Shown: positions 51,704-60,840, counted from the stretch's first letter. The stretch: 64,000 nucleotides of DNA from Treponema saccharophilum DSM 2985 (GCF_000255555.1 NZ_AGRW01000042.1:1-64000), one strand, 5' to 3'. Notes: a model not told the origin generated them from the sequence alone. Made by a program: numbers and translations.

Positions 51704-53224
51704 ATGGCACTGAGACTGTACAACACGATGGGAAGGAAGATGGAGGAGTTCAAGCCGATTGTCGAAGGGCATGTCGGCTTTTATGGATGCGGCCCGACGG
51801 TCTATAATTACGCGCACATCGGGAATCTCCGCCCCTACGTTTTTCTTGACATCCTTGACAAGACGCTCACGTATTTGGGCTACGACATAAAGCACGTGAT
51901 GAACATAACTGATGTCGGCCATCTTACGGGCGATGCCGACGACGGAACCGACAAGATGGTGAAGTCGGCTGAGGAACGGCATCAGTCCGTGCTCGAGATT
52001 GCACGCTTCTACACGGACGCGTTCCTTTCCGACATCGACGCGATGAACATCCGCCGTCCCGACGTCATCTGCAAGGCGACGGAGCATATTCCCGACATGA
52101 TTGAGCTCATCAAGAAAATCGAGGCGAACGGGCACACGTACATGGCGGGCGGAAACCTCTATTACGACATCTCGACGTTCCCCGATTACGGGAAGCTCGC
52201 CAACCTCAACCTGGACGAGCTGAAGGCGGGGGCGGGCAGGCGTGCCGTCTCCATAATCGACCAGAACAAGCGCAACCCGAACGATTTCGTCCTCTGGTTC
52301 ACGAAAAGCAAATTCGAGGACCAGGCGATGACGTGGGATTCCCCGTGGGGGCGCGGATATCCGGGCTGGCATATCGAATGCTCCGCCATGAGCATGAAGT
52401 ACCTCGGGAAGCATTTCGACATACACACGGGCGGAATCGACCACGTTCCCGTCCACCACACGAACGAGATTGCGCAGTCGGAAGGCTCGTTCACCGCGGA
52501 GGAGCGCGCCGAAGGCCCGTGGGTCAAGTATTGGCTCCACAATGAATTCCTCGTCATCGAGGGCGGGAACAAAATGTCAAAGTCGTCGGGGAAATTCCTC
52601 CGCCTCCAGACAATCCTCGACAACGGATACGCCGCTCTCGACTACCGGTTCTTCCTGCTCGGCGGGCATTACCGGAAGCCGCTCGCGTTCTCGTGGGGCG
52701 CGATGGATTCGGCGAGGAGCGGCCGCGAGTCGCTCAACCAGCGCGTCGCGAAGCTCATCCAGAAGGCGAATGCGGAGGAGAACCTTTCGCTCACGAAGGA
52801 GAATTTCCGCCAGGTCCTGTCGGCGATAAAACCGACCGTGACGGACAACATCGACCGTTTCCGCGAGGGGCTCGAGAACGACCTTGCGACGCCCGTCGCG
52901 CTGTCGGCGATGCAGAAGGAATCGAACGGGAAGGGAAGGAAAGCCTCCGAGGCGCTTTCGAACATCCTCGTGATGGACGGAATCCTCTCGCTCGACGTCA
53001 TTCCGTGCGCGTTCGACGCAATCGAGAAGCAGGCATCTGCGTCAATTCCCGACTCGCACGAAGGAGACCCTGAGGCGCAGGAGATTGACGCGCTCGTGGC
53101 GAAACGGACGGCGGCGAAGAAGGCGAAGGATTTTGCCGAAAGCGACCGCATCCGCGACGAGCTTTCCGCGCGGGGAATCGCAATCATCGACACGCCTTCC
53201 GGGGCGGTGTGGAAGCGCGTCTGA
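51704..53224 (+). CDS. cysS: Cysteinyl-tRNA synthetase
   Basis: Charges tRNA-Cys. 506 residues: FYGCGPTVYNYAHIGNLRPY (zinc Cys and HIGN), WHIECSAMS, HTGGIDHVPVHHTNE, GNKMSKSSGKFL (KMSKS), and a C-terminal anticodon-binding part with KRTAAKKAKDFAESDRIRDEL. GGAGGAG precedes the ATG. The sigma-factor gene follows 52 bases later. Confidence 0.98.
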   Translation: MALRLYNTMGRKMEEFKPIVEGHVGFYGCGPTVYNYAHIGNLRPYVFLDILDKTLTYLGYDIKHVMNITDVGHLTGDADDGTDKMVKSAEERHQSVLEIARFYTDAFLSDIDAMNIRRPDVICKATEHIPDMIELIKKIEANGHTYMAGGNLYYDISTFPDYGKLANLNLDELKAGAGRRAVSIIDQNKRNPNDFVLWFTKSKFEDQAMTWDSPWGRGYPGWHIECSAMSMKYLGKHFDIHTGGIDHVPVHHTNEIAQSEGSFTAEERAEGPWVKYWLHNEFLVIEGGNKMSKSSGKFLRLQTILDNGYAALDYRFFLLGGHYRKPLAFSWGAMDSARSGRESLNQRVAKLIQKANAEENLSLTKENFRQVLSAIKPTVTDNIDRFREGLENDLATPVALSAMQKESNGKGRKASEALSNILVMDGILSLDVIPCAFDAIEKQASASIPDSHEGDPEAQEIDALVAKRTAAKKAKDFAESDRIRDELSARGIAIIDTPSGAVWKRV

Positions 53225-53276
53225 GCCGTTTCTGTAACCACCGTATCGGAAAATGGTTCTTTAGAGGATTTCAAAA

Positions 53277-53831
53277 GTGGAAAATCAATCGACGACGGAG
53301 AAATCGTACAATGCCGCTGATTCCGGCGACTTCCGTGCGATTTACGACGCGACTTTCAAACTTCTGTACACAATCTCATTCCGCATAGTCTGCGAGGAGG
53401 ACGCTGCCGAAGACCTCGTTCACGATTCGTACATAAAGGCGAACGAGAAGGGCATGGTCTTTCCGAGCCTCGACGACGCAAAATTCTGGCTCATACGGGT
53501 CGTGAAGAATGCCAGCCTGAACTATGCGATGCGAAAGTCGAGGGAGAGGAAGGCGTACCACAAGGCTTTTTACGAGGACACGCGGAAAGTCGAGACGGGC
53601 GAGCAGAGCGTCCTGAAGGAGGAGGCGAAGAGGAAAGCCGTCGAGGCGCTCAACAGCCTTCCGAAGCATCTCCGCGAGGTTCTCATCCTCAAGGAATACG
53701 GGAACCTGAACTACAAGGAGATAGGGAAAGTTCTCGGCATTTCCGAGGGGAACGTGAAAGTCAGGGTTTTTCGCGCGAGGGAGAAACTCGAGAAATTCAT
53801 CGGCGACGGCGATTCGGTTTTTCTGAGCTGA
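53277..53831 (+). CDS. ECF-type RNA polymerase sigma factor
   Basis: 184 residues. Region 2 (AIYDATFKLLYTISFRIVCE and EDAAEDLVHDSYIKA) and region 4 (LPKHLREVLILKEYGNLNYKEIGKVLGISEGNVKVRVFRAREKL, seen as a helix-turn-helix) are clear. GTG start with AGAGGA upstream. An anti-sigma-like gene and a transglutaminase-like gene follow, so this is an envelope-stress style module. Confidence 0.93.
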   Translation: MENQSTTEKSYNAADSGDFRAIYDATFKLLYTISFRIVCEEDAAEDLVHDSYIKANEKGMVFPSLDDAKFWLIRVVKNASLNYAMRKSRERKAYHKAFYEDTRKVETGEQSVLKEEAKRKAVEALNSLPKHLREVLILKEYGNLNYKEIGKVLGISEGNVKVRVFRAREKLEKFIGDGDSVFLS

Positions 53832-53884
53832 TTTTCAGAAAATGAGCCGCCTGCGGGAAATTGTTTTTTCCGGGCGGCTGTGTT

Positions 53885-53976
53885 TTGAAAAGGTTCTGTC
53901 CGGATTCGGTGGATACATGGTTTCTCGTGTCATTCCGAATAGATTTTTTGGAAACAGAATCAAAATCAACCGTCTT
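53885..53976. repeat. Degenerate interspersed repeat, copy B
   Basis: Contains TTTTGAAAAGGTTCTGTCC, TTTCTCGTGTCATTCCGAAT and AATCAAAATCAACCG in the same order as 38608-38676. It lies in the gap between sigma and anti-sigma genes. Confidence 0.6.
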
Positions 53977-54099
53977 TTCAGACGGAAGTTTGAAAAAAGT
54001 AACGGAACCTGTCCGGAATTTTTTCCGGCAGTCTGATTTCAAAGTTTGCGACGGAAGGATGCGCTTCCGGACGTCTCTATTGAAAAAAGGAGTTGCGAT

Positions 54100-54774
54100 A
54101 TGGCATGTCACAAGGATTTGCATTCGGTTTACATCGACGGGGAAATGCCCGATGCGTTCGTCGGGAAATACGAGTCGCTTGTCTCGTCCGACCCGAAAAT
54201 CGCTGAGGCTTGCGAGCGTATGGTTCGCGTGCACGAGCTTCTGAAGGAGGATTCCGACGACGTTTCCTCCGCTGTCAGCGACGAATTTATGGAAAAAAGT
54301 TTTGAGCGGCTTCAGAGCAAGATGCGCCATTCAAAAACGGTCCAGTTCTCGCGCCCGAAGAAAATTCCGTCTGCGGCCATTCCCGTCTCCGTGTCGGCTG
54401 CCGCCGCCGTTTTCGCGTGCGTCTACATTCCTTCGAGCATGAAATCGTACGAGGGAATTTCCCATCCTGTCGAAATCAGCGCGATTGCCGGAAGCGAGCT
54501 TACTCCGCTCGACGAAATCGACGTGAAGATAGACGGGAACATCCACAGCGAGAAGCTTCCGGAGGTTTTTGCCGCAGTTGCAAAGGACGTGAAGTCGTCT
54601 TCCGCGCCGTCCGAGCAGCCGTCTGCCGTTTCCGATGACGCGGAAAGCGCGGATTCGTCCGTGCAGAAGACCGTGCGCGCGTCCGCCGTCGTGTCGAACA
54701 GCACGCGCCGGTTCAGCTCGAGCATGACGTCCGTCGATGTTTTCCGTCCGAACTTCATCAATTCAGACGAATGA
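54100..54774 (+). CDS. Probable anti-sigma factor
   Basis: 224 residues. The N-terminus MACHKDLHSVYIDGEMPDAF resembles the anti-sigma helical domain (C/H residues at 3-4 and 7, though not a full HCC zinc motif). One transmembrane segment at about 92-110 (IPVSVSAAAAVFACVYIPS) and a Ser/Ala-rich outer region follow. AAGGAG precedes the ATG at 54100. Located right after an ECF sigma gene; its stop overlaps the next start. Role inferred from context. Confidence 0.7.
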   Translation: MACHKDLHSVYIDGEMPDAFVGKYESLVSSDPKIAEACERMVRVHELLKEDSDDVSSAVSDEFMEKSFERLQSKMRHSKTVQFSRPKKIPSAAIPVSVSAAAAVFACVYIPSSMKSYEGISHPVEISAIAGSELTPLDEIDVKIDGNIHSEKLPEVFAAVAKDVKSSSAPSEQPSAVSDDAESADSSVQKTVRASAVVSNSTRRFSSSMTSVDVFRPNFINSDE

Positions 54775-56474
54775 GCATGAAATTCTCCCTCCTTTTCAGA
54801 AAATCGCCTGCGTTCAGGACGCTTTTGTATGTGTCCGTCATCGGCGCGGCCGTTTCCGTGTTCTCCCTTGTCGCGGTGAATTCCCGGCGCGTTCCCGTAA
54901 TCGCGTCGCTCGACCCGCCCGTCGGTTCCGCGGGGGACATCCTCACCATTTCCGGGGAGAACTTCGGAATCCTGAGGGAATCTTCCTTCGTGGAGATAGC
55001 GGGAAGCCGGATTACTTCGAGCGGCTACATTGAATGGAGCGATTCCCTCATAAAAGTCGTAATCCCGTCGAACGTGCAGGACGGTCTCGTGTCCGTCGTG
55101 ACGGGCGAGGGGCGCTCGAAACCGGGCTTTTTCGCGAACTCCTCGGGGATTCCCGTCGTGGCGCCGCCCGACACGAGCACTTCCCTTCCTGTCGTCTCTT
55201 CCGTCTTGCCCTCGTCCGCATTCATCGGCTCCGTCGTCACGATAACGGGGACGAATTTCGGCTCCGTGCGCGGCTCGTCAAGCGTCGTTTTTACGGCGAA
55301 CAGGAGCGGCGAGGCGTCCGATTCCGCGGACAGTTTTTCGATTCCCGCCGACGAGAGGAGCTTCGATTACGAGTCGTGGAGCGATTCCGAGATAAAGGTG
55401 AGGATTCCTGACGGCGCGGCTTCCGGAAACGTCTTCGTGAGGACGGAGAAGGGCGTGAGCGGTACGAAGCGGCTCGACGTGAAGTCCGCCGGGACGAAGA
55501 AGGTGTTCTCCGGAAAAACATACGTCGTCAAGCTCGACGAGGACGTCGATTCGATCGACTCGAAGAACGCGACGAACATCACGCTCCGCGTTCCCCGGCC
55601 CGTCGTATCGTCCTTCCAGCCGTTCGTGGAGATGAACGAATGCGTTCCCGAGCCGCTTATCGCGGATTTCAACAATTCCGTAATCCACCAGATTGAGCTG
55701 CAAAAGTCGCGGCAGAACCAGAGCTACAAGCAGAAATTCTCGCAGTCGTTCGTCGTGACGACTTTCTGCGTCGAGACGGAGCTGAATCCGCGCAACGTCA
55801 AGGCGTACGACAAGGAGCGCGTCCTCTACCGGAAGTCCGTCGCGCCCGACCAGCTTGTCGAGAGCGCCGACAGCGCCGTCGTGGAGATGGCGCGCGCGAT
55901 TGTCGGCAAGGAGTCGAACCCGTACCTTCAGGCGCGCGCCGTCTACGATTACATGCTCGCGAACTACACGGTCCTTCCCGGAATGCGCCCGTCCGATTCC
56001 GACCCGAAGGAGCTTCTTTCGTGGAAGCGCGGCGACGCGTACGATTTTGCGATACTGTACACGGCGATGCTGCGCTCGCTCGGCATCCCGTCACTTCCCG
56101 TCGCGGGAATCCTCGTCTCTCCGAACGAATCGTCTGAATCAGGCGTTTCGGTGAGGAACCATTGGTGGTCGGAATTCTACATCGAGGGATTCGGCTGGAT
56201 TCCCGTCGACGTCGCGCTCGGAAACGGAATGGAATTCGACTCGTTCAGGGCTATTCCGAACAACGACGTCGCCTCGTACTATTTCGGCTCGATTGACAAC
56301 CAGCACGTCGCCTTCTCGCGCGGCTGGAACGAGGTGAAGCAGTCGCTCGTCAACGGAAAAATCGTCTACCGCCCGCGCACGTTCGCGTTCCAGTCGATAT
56401 GGGAGGAGGCGGGCGAGGGAAGCGTGAACTACAGCTCGCTGTGGAACAACCCGATTGTCCAGGGAATCTACTAG
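54771..56474 (+). CDS. IPT/TIG protein with inactive-looking transglutaminase domain
   Basis: 567 residues. TM anchor at about 15-37, then two IPT/TIG immunoglobulin-like repeats (ASLDPPVGSAGDILTISGENFG; SVLPSSAFIGSVVTITGTNFG), then a transglutaminase-core domain near 410-490. The site where the catalytic Cys should lie (GxCxDxA) reads GDAYDFA, that is Ala; the His (RNHWWSEF) and Asp (WIPVDVAL) positions are kept. Translation overlaps the anti-sigma gene by ATGA. Likely a periplasmic binding or scaffold protein under the sigma factor. Confidence 0.85.
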   Translation: MSMKFSLLFRKSPAFRTLLYVSVIGAAVSVFSLVAVNSRRVPVIASLDPPVGSAGDILTISGENFGILRESSFVEIAGSRITSSGYIEWSDSLIKVVIPSNVQDGLVSVVTGEGRSKPGFFANSSGIPVVAPPDTSTSLPVVSSVLPSSAFIGSVVTITGTNFGSVRGSSSVVFTANRSGEASDSADSFSIPADERSFDYESWSDSEIKVRIPDGAASGNVFVRTEKGVSGTKRLDVKSAGTKKVFSGKTYVVKLDEDVDSIDSKNATNITLRVPRPVVSSFQPFVEMNECVPEPLIADFNNSVIHQIELQKSRQNQSYKQKFSQSFVVTTFCVETELNPRNVKAYDKERVLYRKSVAPDQLVESADSAVVEMARAIVGKESNPYLQARAVYDYMLANYTVLPGMRPSDSDPKELLSWKRGDAYDFAILYTAMLRSLGIPSLPVAGILVSPNESSESGVSVRNHWWSEFYIEGFGWIPVDVALGNGMEFDSFRAIPNNDVASYYFGSIDNQHVAFSRGWNEVKQSLVNGKIVYRPRTFAFQSIWEEAGEGSVNYSSLWNNPIVQGIY

Positions 56475-56542
56475 CATTTTCGCTTTTTGAATTTCCGGAA
56501 CCAAATTTGTCCGGGAAATCTTTTCAACGTATTGGAGGAAAA

Positions 56543-57238
56543 ATGTCAACAAAAGTTTTGTCAGTCGGCGGCTCGATTGTCGCCCCCGAGTATCCTGATG
56601 TCGAGTTCGTCGGGAAATTCGTCTCGATGGTCAAGGAGTTCCTTTCGTCGCATCCCGAGGACAGGCTCATCCTCGTCGTCGGCGGCGGCGGACCTGCCCG
56701 CATTTACCAGAAGGCGTTCCGCGACGTGACGGGGACGCCCGCCGATTCCGGGACGGACGATGCGGATTGGATAGGAATCATGGCGACGCGGCTGAACGCG
56801 CAGTTCGTCAAGGCGAGCTTCGGTTCGCTCTGCCGCGAGCCTGTCGTGACCGACCCGACCGCATCGTCGAAATTCGAGGGGCGTATTCTCGTCGCCGCGG
56901 GATGGAAACCGGGATTCTCGACGGACAACGACGCCGTCCTGCTTGCCGAGAAATTCGGGGCCGACACGGTCGTGAATCTTTCCAACATTGAGAAAGTGTA
57001 CACTGACGACCCGCGGAAGAATCCCGAGGCGAAGCCGCTCGACGAGATTTCGTGGGATGAATTCAGGAAGATGGTCGGCGACGAGTGGGTTCCCGGAAAG
57101 AACTGCCCGTTCGACCCGATTGCGAGCCGCAGGGCGCAGGAGCTCGGGCTTGTCGTGATTTGCGCCGGCGGAAAGAACATCGGGAACACGAAATCGATTC
57201 TCGAGGGAAAATCATACGTCGGAACGACAATCCGCTGA
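56543..57238 (+). CDS. pyrH: UMP kinase
   Basis: 231-residue amino-acid-kinase-fold enzyme making UDP from UMP. KVLSVGGSIVAP, LILVVGGGGPARIYQKA, and NLSNIEKVYTDDPRKNP with DPIASRRAQE are typical, closest to the archaeal-type PyrH subgroup as I remember it. GGAGG precedes the ATG at 56543. A terminator follows. Confidence 0.93.
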   Translation: MSTKVLSVGGSIVAPEYPDVEFVGKFVSMVKEFLSSHPEDRLILVVGGGGPARIYQKAFRDVTGTPADSGTDDADWIGIMATRLNAQFVKASFGSLCREPVVTDPTASSKFEGRILVAAGWKPGFSTDNDAVLLAEKFGADTVVNLSNIEKVYTDDPRKNPEAKPLDEISWDEFRKMVGDEWVPGKNCPFDPIASRRAQELGLVVICAGGKNIGNTKSILEGKSYVGTTIR

Positions 57239-57256
57239 TTTTTTTGCGGAATGTGT

Positions 57257-57298
57257 GCCGGATTTTGGGGATTTGCTCCCTGAATCCGGCTTTTTTTT
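57257..57298 (+). terminator. pyrH terminator
   Basis: GCCGGATT / AATCCGGC stem followed by eight T. Confidence 0.9.
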
Positions 57299-57307
57299 GC
57301 CCGAGAG

Positions 57308-57910
57308 CTATTCAAGCCGCCTCATCAGCGCGTCGAGCTTGTTCCCGTAGTCGGGGTCGGTCGCCCATGTCTTTGTCAGCCCGAAAATATCGTCGACAAG
57401 CTTCGTTTTGTGCACCCAGTTGTACCTCGGGTCGACAAGCTCCTGCCGGAGGGGAACGTCCTCCGTCGTCGCGTATGCCTGGAGGTGCTGTATGTGCGCG
57501 CGCACGCCGAGCAGCTCCGTCTCGAACGTCTCGCCCTTGTGCTCCGCGTCCATCGAGCCGAGCCCGCAGAAATTGTTCATGTCCTCGGTGACGAGGTTCC
57601 CGAACCTGAGGAATCCCGTCTCGTGGCACATCTGCACGAACGCGACGTCGGAATTTATTCCCTCCGCGTTCGCTTCCTGGACGTAATACGATGCGAGCCG
57701 CTTCACTTTTTTCTTGTCGGCTTTCCTGTTGTTCTTCATGAAGAACTTGTAGAGCTGTTTCGGCGTTTTCTTTCCGGTTCCGATGAGGTTCCTCGAAAGC
57801 GCCCGCGGATTTTCTCCGTTCGCGTCCACCCGGGACGACACGCACGAGAAAATGGTCGCGAGCGAGATGAGCATCAGCGCTTTTAGGATTCGTTTCACGG
57901 TTTTGTTCAT
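57308..57910 (-). CDS. Glucosaminidase-family lipoprotein
   Basis: 200 residues with lipobox TIFSC. The FlgJ/LytG-type glucosaminidase core shows VAFVQMCHETGFLRFGN (catalytic Glu in HETGF) and MNNFCGLGSMD, then FETELLGVRAHIQHLQAYA. It would cut glycan strands in peptidoglycan. Monocistronic, divergent from radC. Confidence 0.88.
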   Translation of the reverse strand: MNKTVKRILKALMLISLATIFSCVSSRVDANGENPRALSRNLIGTGKKTPKQLYKFFMKNNRKADKKKVKRLASYYVQEANAEGINSDVAFVQMCHETGFLRFGNLVTEDMNNFCGLGSMDAEHKGETFETELLGVRAHIQHLQAYATTEDVPLRQELVDPRYNWVHKTKLVDDIFGLTKTWATDPDYGNKLDALMRRLE

Positions 57911-57978
57911 GCAAAAAGTCTAAAGATTTTTCGGAAAAATTGTAATCGGCGGAGTGTCCGCGATGAATTAGATTGTGT

Positions 57979-58632
57979 ATGAGAACAAGAAAAAACAATC
58001 TTCAGATAAGGGAGCTTACCCTTAAGAACGGCATGTCGTTCCCGAGCGACGAGGAGCTGGTGATGCTCGTGATTGGCAGCGGGACGAAAACCGTTCCCGT
58101 CGAGCGCCTCGCGGGAAAAATCCTGTCCGTCGTCCTTTCGAGCAATCCCGAGGAGCTGGTCGGAAAGCTCCAGCTCATAAACGGCGTGGGGCAGAACAAG
58201 GCGCTCTCGATAGCCGCGGCACTTGAGCTCGGAAGAAGGATGAACCGCAGCCCGCAGGGGACGATAGGCGAGCCGCGGGATGTCGTCCCGTTCATAAAAG
58301 GGTACGCCGTCCAAAGCCAGGAGCATTTCATCTGCATAACATTGAACGGCGCGCGAGAGATTCTGTCGATCCGCGTCGTCTGCGTCGGGACGGGCAACAT
58401 GGCCGTCATCCGCCCGTCGGACATATTCGCGGAGGCGATGAAGGAGCGGGCGTCCGCGATAATCGTAAGCCACAACCATCCGAGCGGCTCCCTTTCCCCG
58501 TCTGACGATGATATAAAAACAACGCGGCGGCTCGTCGATGCCTCGGAAATTCTCGGGATCGCGCTCCTCGACCATATAATAATCGCGCGCGGAGGATATT
58601 TCTCGTTCGCGGAACATTCCATGCTCAGATGA
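57979..58632 (+). CDS. radC: RadC family JAMM protein
   Basis: 217 residues: N-terminal helix-hairpin-helix (GKLQLINGVGQNKALSIAAALEL) and a C-terminal JAB/MPN metalloprotein domain with SHNHPSGSLSPSDDD, the full HxHPSGxxxPSxxD zinc site. The function is still unclear; the supposed role in recombination is doubtful. ATG at 57979; TTAGAT 5 bases upstream, no clear ribosome site. Confidence 0.93.
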   Translation: MRTRKNNLQIRELTLKNGMSFPSDEELVMLVIGSGTKTVPVERLAGKILSVVLSSNPEELVGKLQLINGVGQNKALSIAAALELGRRMNRSPQGTIGEPRDVVPFIKGYAVQSQEHFICITLNGAREILSIRVVCVGTGNMAVIRPSDIFAEAMKERASAIIVSHNHPSGSLSPSDDDIKTTRRLVDASEILGIALLDHIIIARGGYFSFAEHSMLR

Positions 58633-58665
58633 TGCGTTCGGCATCTCGCGCTTCCCGGACGGAAA

Positions 58666-59811
58666 TCAGACGTCGAGGTTTCTCAGCTCGGCAAGCGCGA
58701 TTTTGTCGTTGGGGTCGTATTCGAGGACTGTCTGGAAATAAGCCGCCGCGACGGACGGGTTCCCCTCCTTGAGCGCGAGGAAGCCGAGGTTCGAGATTAT
58801 CTTTGTGTTCTCTCCGTCTTTTGCGAGCGCTGACTCGAGAGTCTTCTTCGCCCCCGCAAGGTCGCCTTCCTCCATCTGGCAAATCGCGAGCTCGTTTTTC
58901 GTGTCGCTCGTGTCGCCGCCCTCAAGCTGCATCGCCTTTTCGAACGCCTGCTTTGCCGCGCCGTATTTTCCGAGGCGCCGCATTCCCCAGCCGAGCATGA
59001 ACCACGCGTTCCAGACGTCCGGGTTCTTCTCTATGAATTTCCTGATTTCCTCAAGTCCTTTTTCCTCCTCCCCGCGGGAAATGAGGTCGTATGCGGCGTT
59101 GAAGTGGTCGTCCTCCATGTTGCGGTTGGCGATGTCGTCGAGAATCTGCTGCGCGCGGTTTTTCTTGTATTCGCCGTTGTCGCCGAGGTCCTCCTCCTTC
59201 ATATCGCAGATGAGCGCGAGGTATGTCTCGAAATTGTCCTTCGCCTTCCTGAAATCGCGCTTCTTGAGGAAGAAGAAGCCGGCGTTGAAGAATGCGTCCG
59301 GCATGGCAGGCTCCGCGTTGAGCGCGTCCGTGTAGAACCTGAGCGCGTCCGCGTCGTATGCGTCGGCGTCCTCGATAAGCCCCGAGCGCCTGTACGAATC
59401 GGCGCGCTGGTCGAAGAATAGGGCGGTGTTGAGGACGGTGACCATGTCCTCGGGGTCAAGCCCGCGAAGCGCGCTGAATATCTCCTCGGCAAGCTCGAAA
59501 TCCTCGTTCTTCGCCTTGAGAATGGCGGCTTCGGTAAGCTCCTTCCGTATGTTCGGGCGCGCGTCCTTCAGGAACGTCCTGTAATATTGGATGTGCTCGT
59601 TCGTGGGGTCGTACGCCATGACGGTCAGGATTCCAGCGAGAATCTGCTCCTCCGTAAGCTCCTTCATGTTGAAAGAGCCGGGCGCGTCCGATTCCTTTTT
59701 CTGAACCGGAAGCGGAATCGTCGGATCGATGTGCATCGCCTTTGCCGACGGCTTGAAATCATCAGGAAGCTGTATGAAATAGATTGATTCGAGTGGTGAA
59801 GTGGGATTCAT
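58666..59811 (-). CDS. Tetratricopeptide repeat protein
   Basis: 381 residues with about five TPR units in the second half (for example NAWFMLGWGMRRLGKYGAAK, NLGFLALKEGNPSVAAAYFQ). No signal peptide, so probably a cytoplasmic scaffold. GGAG precedes the ATG. Confidence 0.85.
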   Translation of the reverse strand: MNPTSPLESIYFIQLPDDFKPSAKAMHIDPTIPLPVQKKESDAPGSFNMKELTEEQILAGILTVMAYDPTNEHIQYYRTFLKDARPNIRKELTEAAILKAKNEDFELAEEIFSALRGLDPEDMVTVLNTALFFDQRADSYRRSGLIEDADAYDADALRFYTDALNAEPAMPDAFFNAGFFFLKKRDFRKAKDNFETYLALICDMKEEDLGDNGEYKKNRAQQILDDIANRNMEDDHFNAAYDLISRGEEEKGLEEIRKFIEKNPDVWNAWFMLGWGMRRLGKYGAAKQAFEKAMQLEGGDTSDTKNELAICQMEEGDLAGAKKTLESALAKDGENTKIISNLGFLALKEGNPSVAAAYFQTVLEYDPNDKIALAELRNLDV

Positions 59812-59833
59812 GTTTTTCTCCGTGCGTAATAGT

Positions 59834-59866
59834 AAACCTGTCCGGCACCAAAGATAACGGACAGGC
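59834..59866. repeat. Dispersed palindrome, variant
   Basis: CCTGTCCG (59837-59844) / CGGACAGG (59858-59865) around a 13-nt loop; related to 50248-50280 and more distantly to 8061 and 26902. Confidence 0.6.
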
Positions 59867-59871
59867 AGAGT

Positions 59872-59900
59872 AAAGAAAAGACCCCAGTGAGTGGGGTCTT
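59872..59900 (-). terminator. Terminator after the PilZ gene
   Basis: AAGACCCCA / TGGGGTCTT stem with a TTTTCTTT tail on the minus strand. Confidence 0.8.
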
Positions 59901-59925
59901 CGTGCGTTCCTTCTTGTTTTGTCCG

Positions 59926-60804
59926 TTATCGTTGCATCATGTTGAACTGCGCCGCCCGCTGCTGCGCTATCTGGTCGCTTGCAGACAACTGCGCTTTCCG
60001 CACCGTCGTGAGGTAATCGTTGACGTGGATTTTGTATGAAAGCGGAACCTGATATTCGTCGAATTTGATGCTTGCCGAACAAATGTCCTTGCGTCCCTCG
60101 ATGGGGTCGGCGGACATAATCGCGCCCTTTATGGAAATCGTTTCGGACGGCTCGTCGAACTGGAGCTTGAGCTCAGCATCCTTGTTTATCATGAAATTCG
60201 GGATTCCAATCAGAACGACTTTCGCGCCCGAAAAGGACAAGTCCCTTACAATGCAGTTGCGCGGCACGCCTTGAATGACGACGATGCATTCCTCTTTCAT
60301 GAGCTTGAGCTTGCGCTTGCTGTCCTCGTTGACGATTATGCGCTCCTCGCGCCTTCTTATCGCGTTCGTGTTCGCCTCAAGAAGCTTTCCGACAATCTCT
60401 ATGAGGTCGTCCGGCGGCCGCTGCGTGAACTGGAGCGTTATCTGCGCAAGCTCGTTCGAGTTGTTGTACGGTTTCTTCTCCGTTACTTTCGTGGCGATGA
60501 AGAAACTGATGGGCTGACCGTTCTCTCCGAAGAAGGAGAATTTGAGATGTACCGGCGGCGGCTCCTTTCCTGCAATAACCTCGAAACACTCGTCCTTTGT
60601 GCTGACGATAATCTTGGCCTTTTGGAAAGACGTCGAATTCAGAATGCAGGGACGGAATTTCATGTCGTCCTTGTCAGTGTATTTTATCTGTATCTGCCTC
60701 GGGTCAAGCTTGAGAGTTCTTATTATGTCTTTTGTAAAAGTCACTTCCGTATCACGATATTGGTCGTAATATTGCGTAAGCTTCTGGCTAGTAACGATTC
60801 CCAT
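59926..60804 (-). CDS. PilZ domain protein
   Basis: 292 residues. A YcgR-N-like first half is followed by a C-terminal PilZ domain with RRREERI and NCIVRDLSFSGAKVVL, matching the RxxxR and DxSxxG cyclic di-GMP motifs. It probably reads the second messenger made by the cyclase at 34058 and similar enzymes to tune motility. The ATG at 60804 has no ribosome site but TTGACG-17-TATCAT ends 7 bases upstream; an earlier ATG at 60858 is less likely. Confidence 0.9.
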   Translation of the reverse strand: MGIVTSQKLTQYYDQYRDTEVTFTKDIIRTLKLDPRQIQIKYTDKDDMKFRPCILNSTSFQKAKIIVSTKDECFEVIAGKEPPPVHLKFSFFGENGQPISFFIATKVTEKKPYNNSNELAQITLQFTQRPPDDLIEIVGKLLEANTNAIRRREERIIVNEDSKRKLKLMKEECIVVIQGVPRNCIVRDLSFSGAKVVLIGIPNFMINKDAELKLQFDEPSETISIKGAIMSADPIEGRKDICSASIKFDEYQVPLSYKIHVNDYLTTVRKAQLSASDQIAQQRAAQFNMMQR

Positions 60805-60811
60805 GTAAAGG

Positions 60812-60840
60812 ATGATAAACCATAAAAAACTAATCGTCAA
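60812..60840 (-). promoter_or_regulatory. Promoter abutting the PilZ start
   Basis: Minus strand TTGACG (60835-60840), 17-base spacer, TATCAT (60812-60817), 7 bases before the ATG. The best -35 among the leaderless candidates. Confidence 0.65.
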
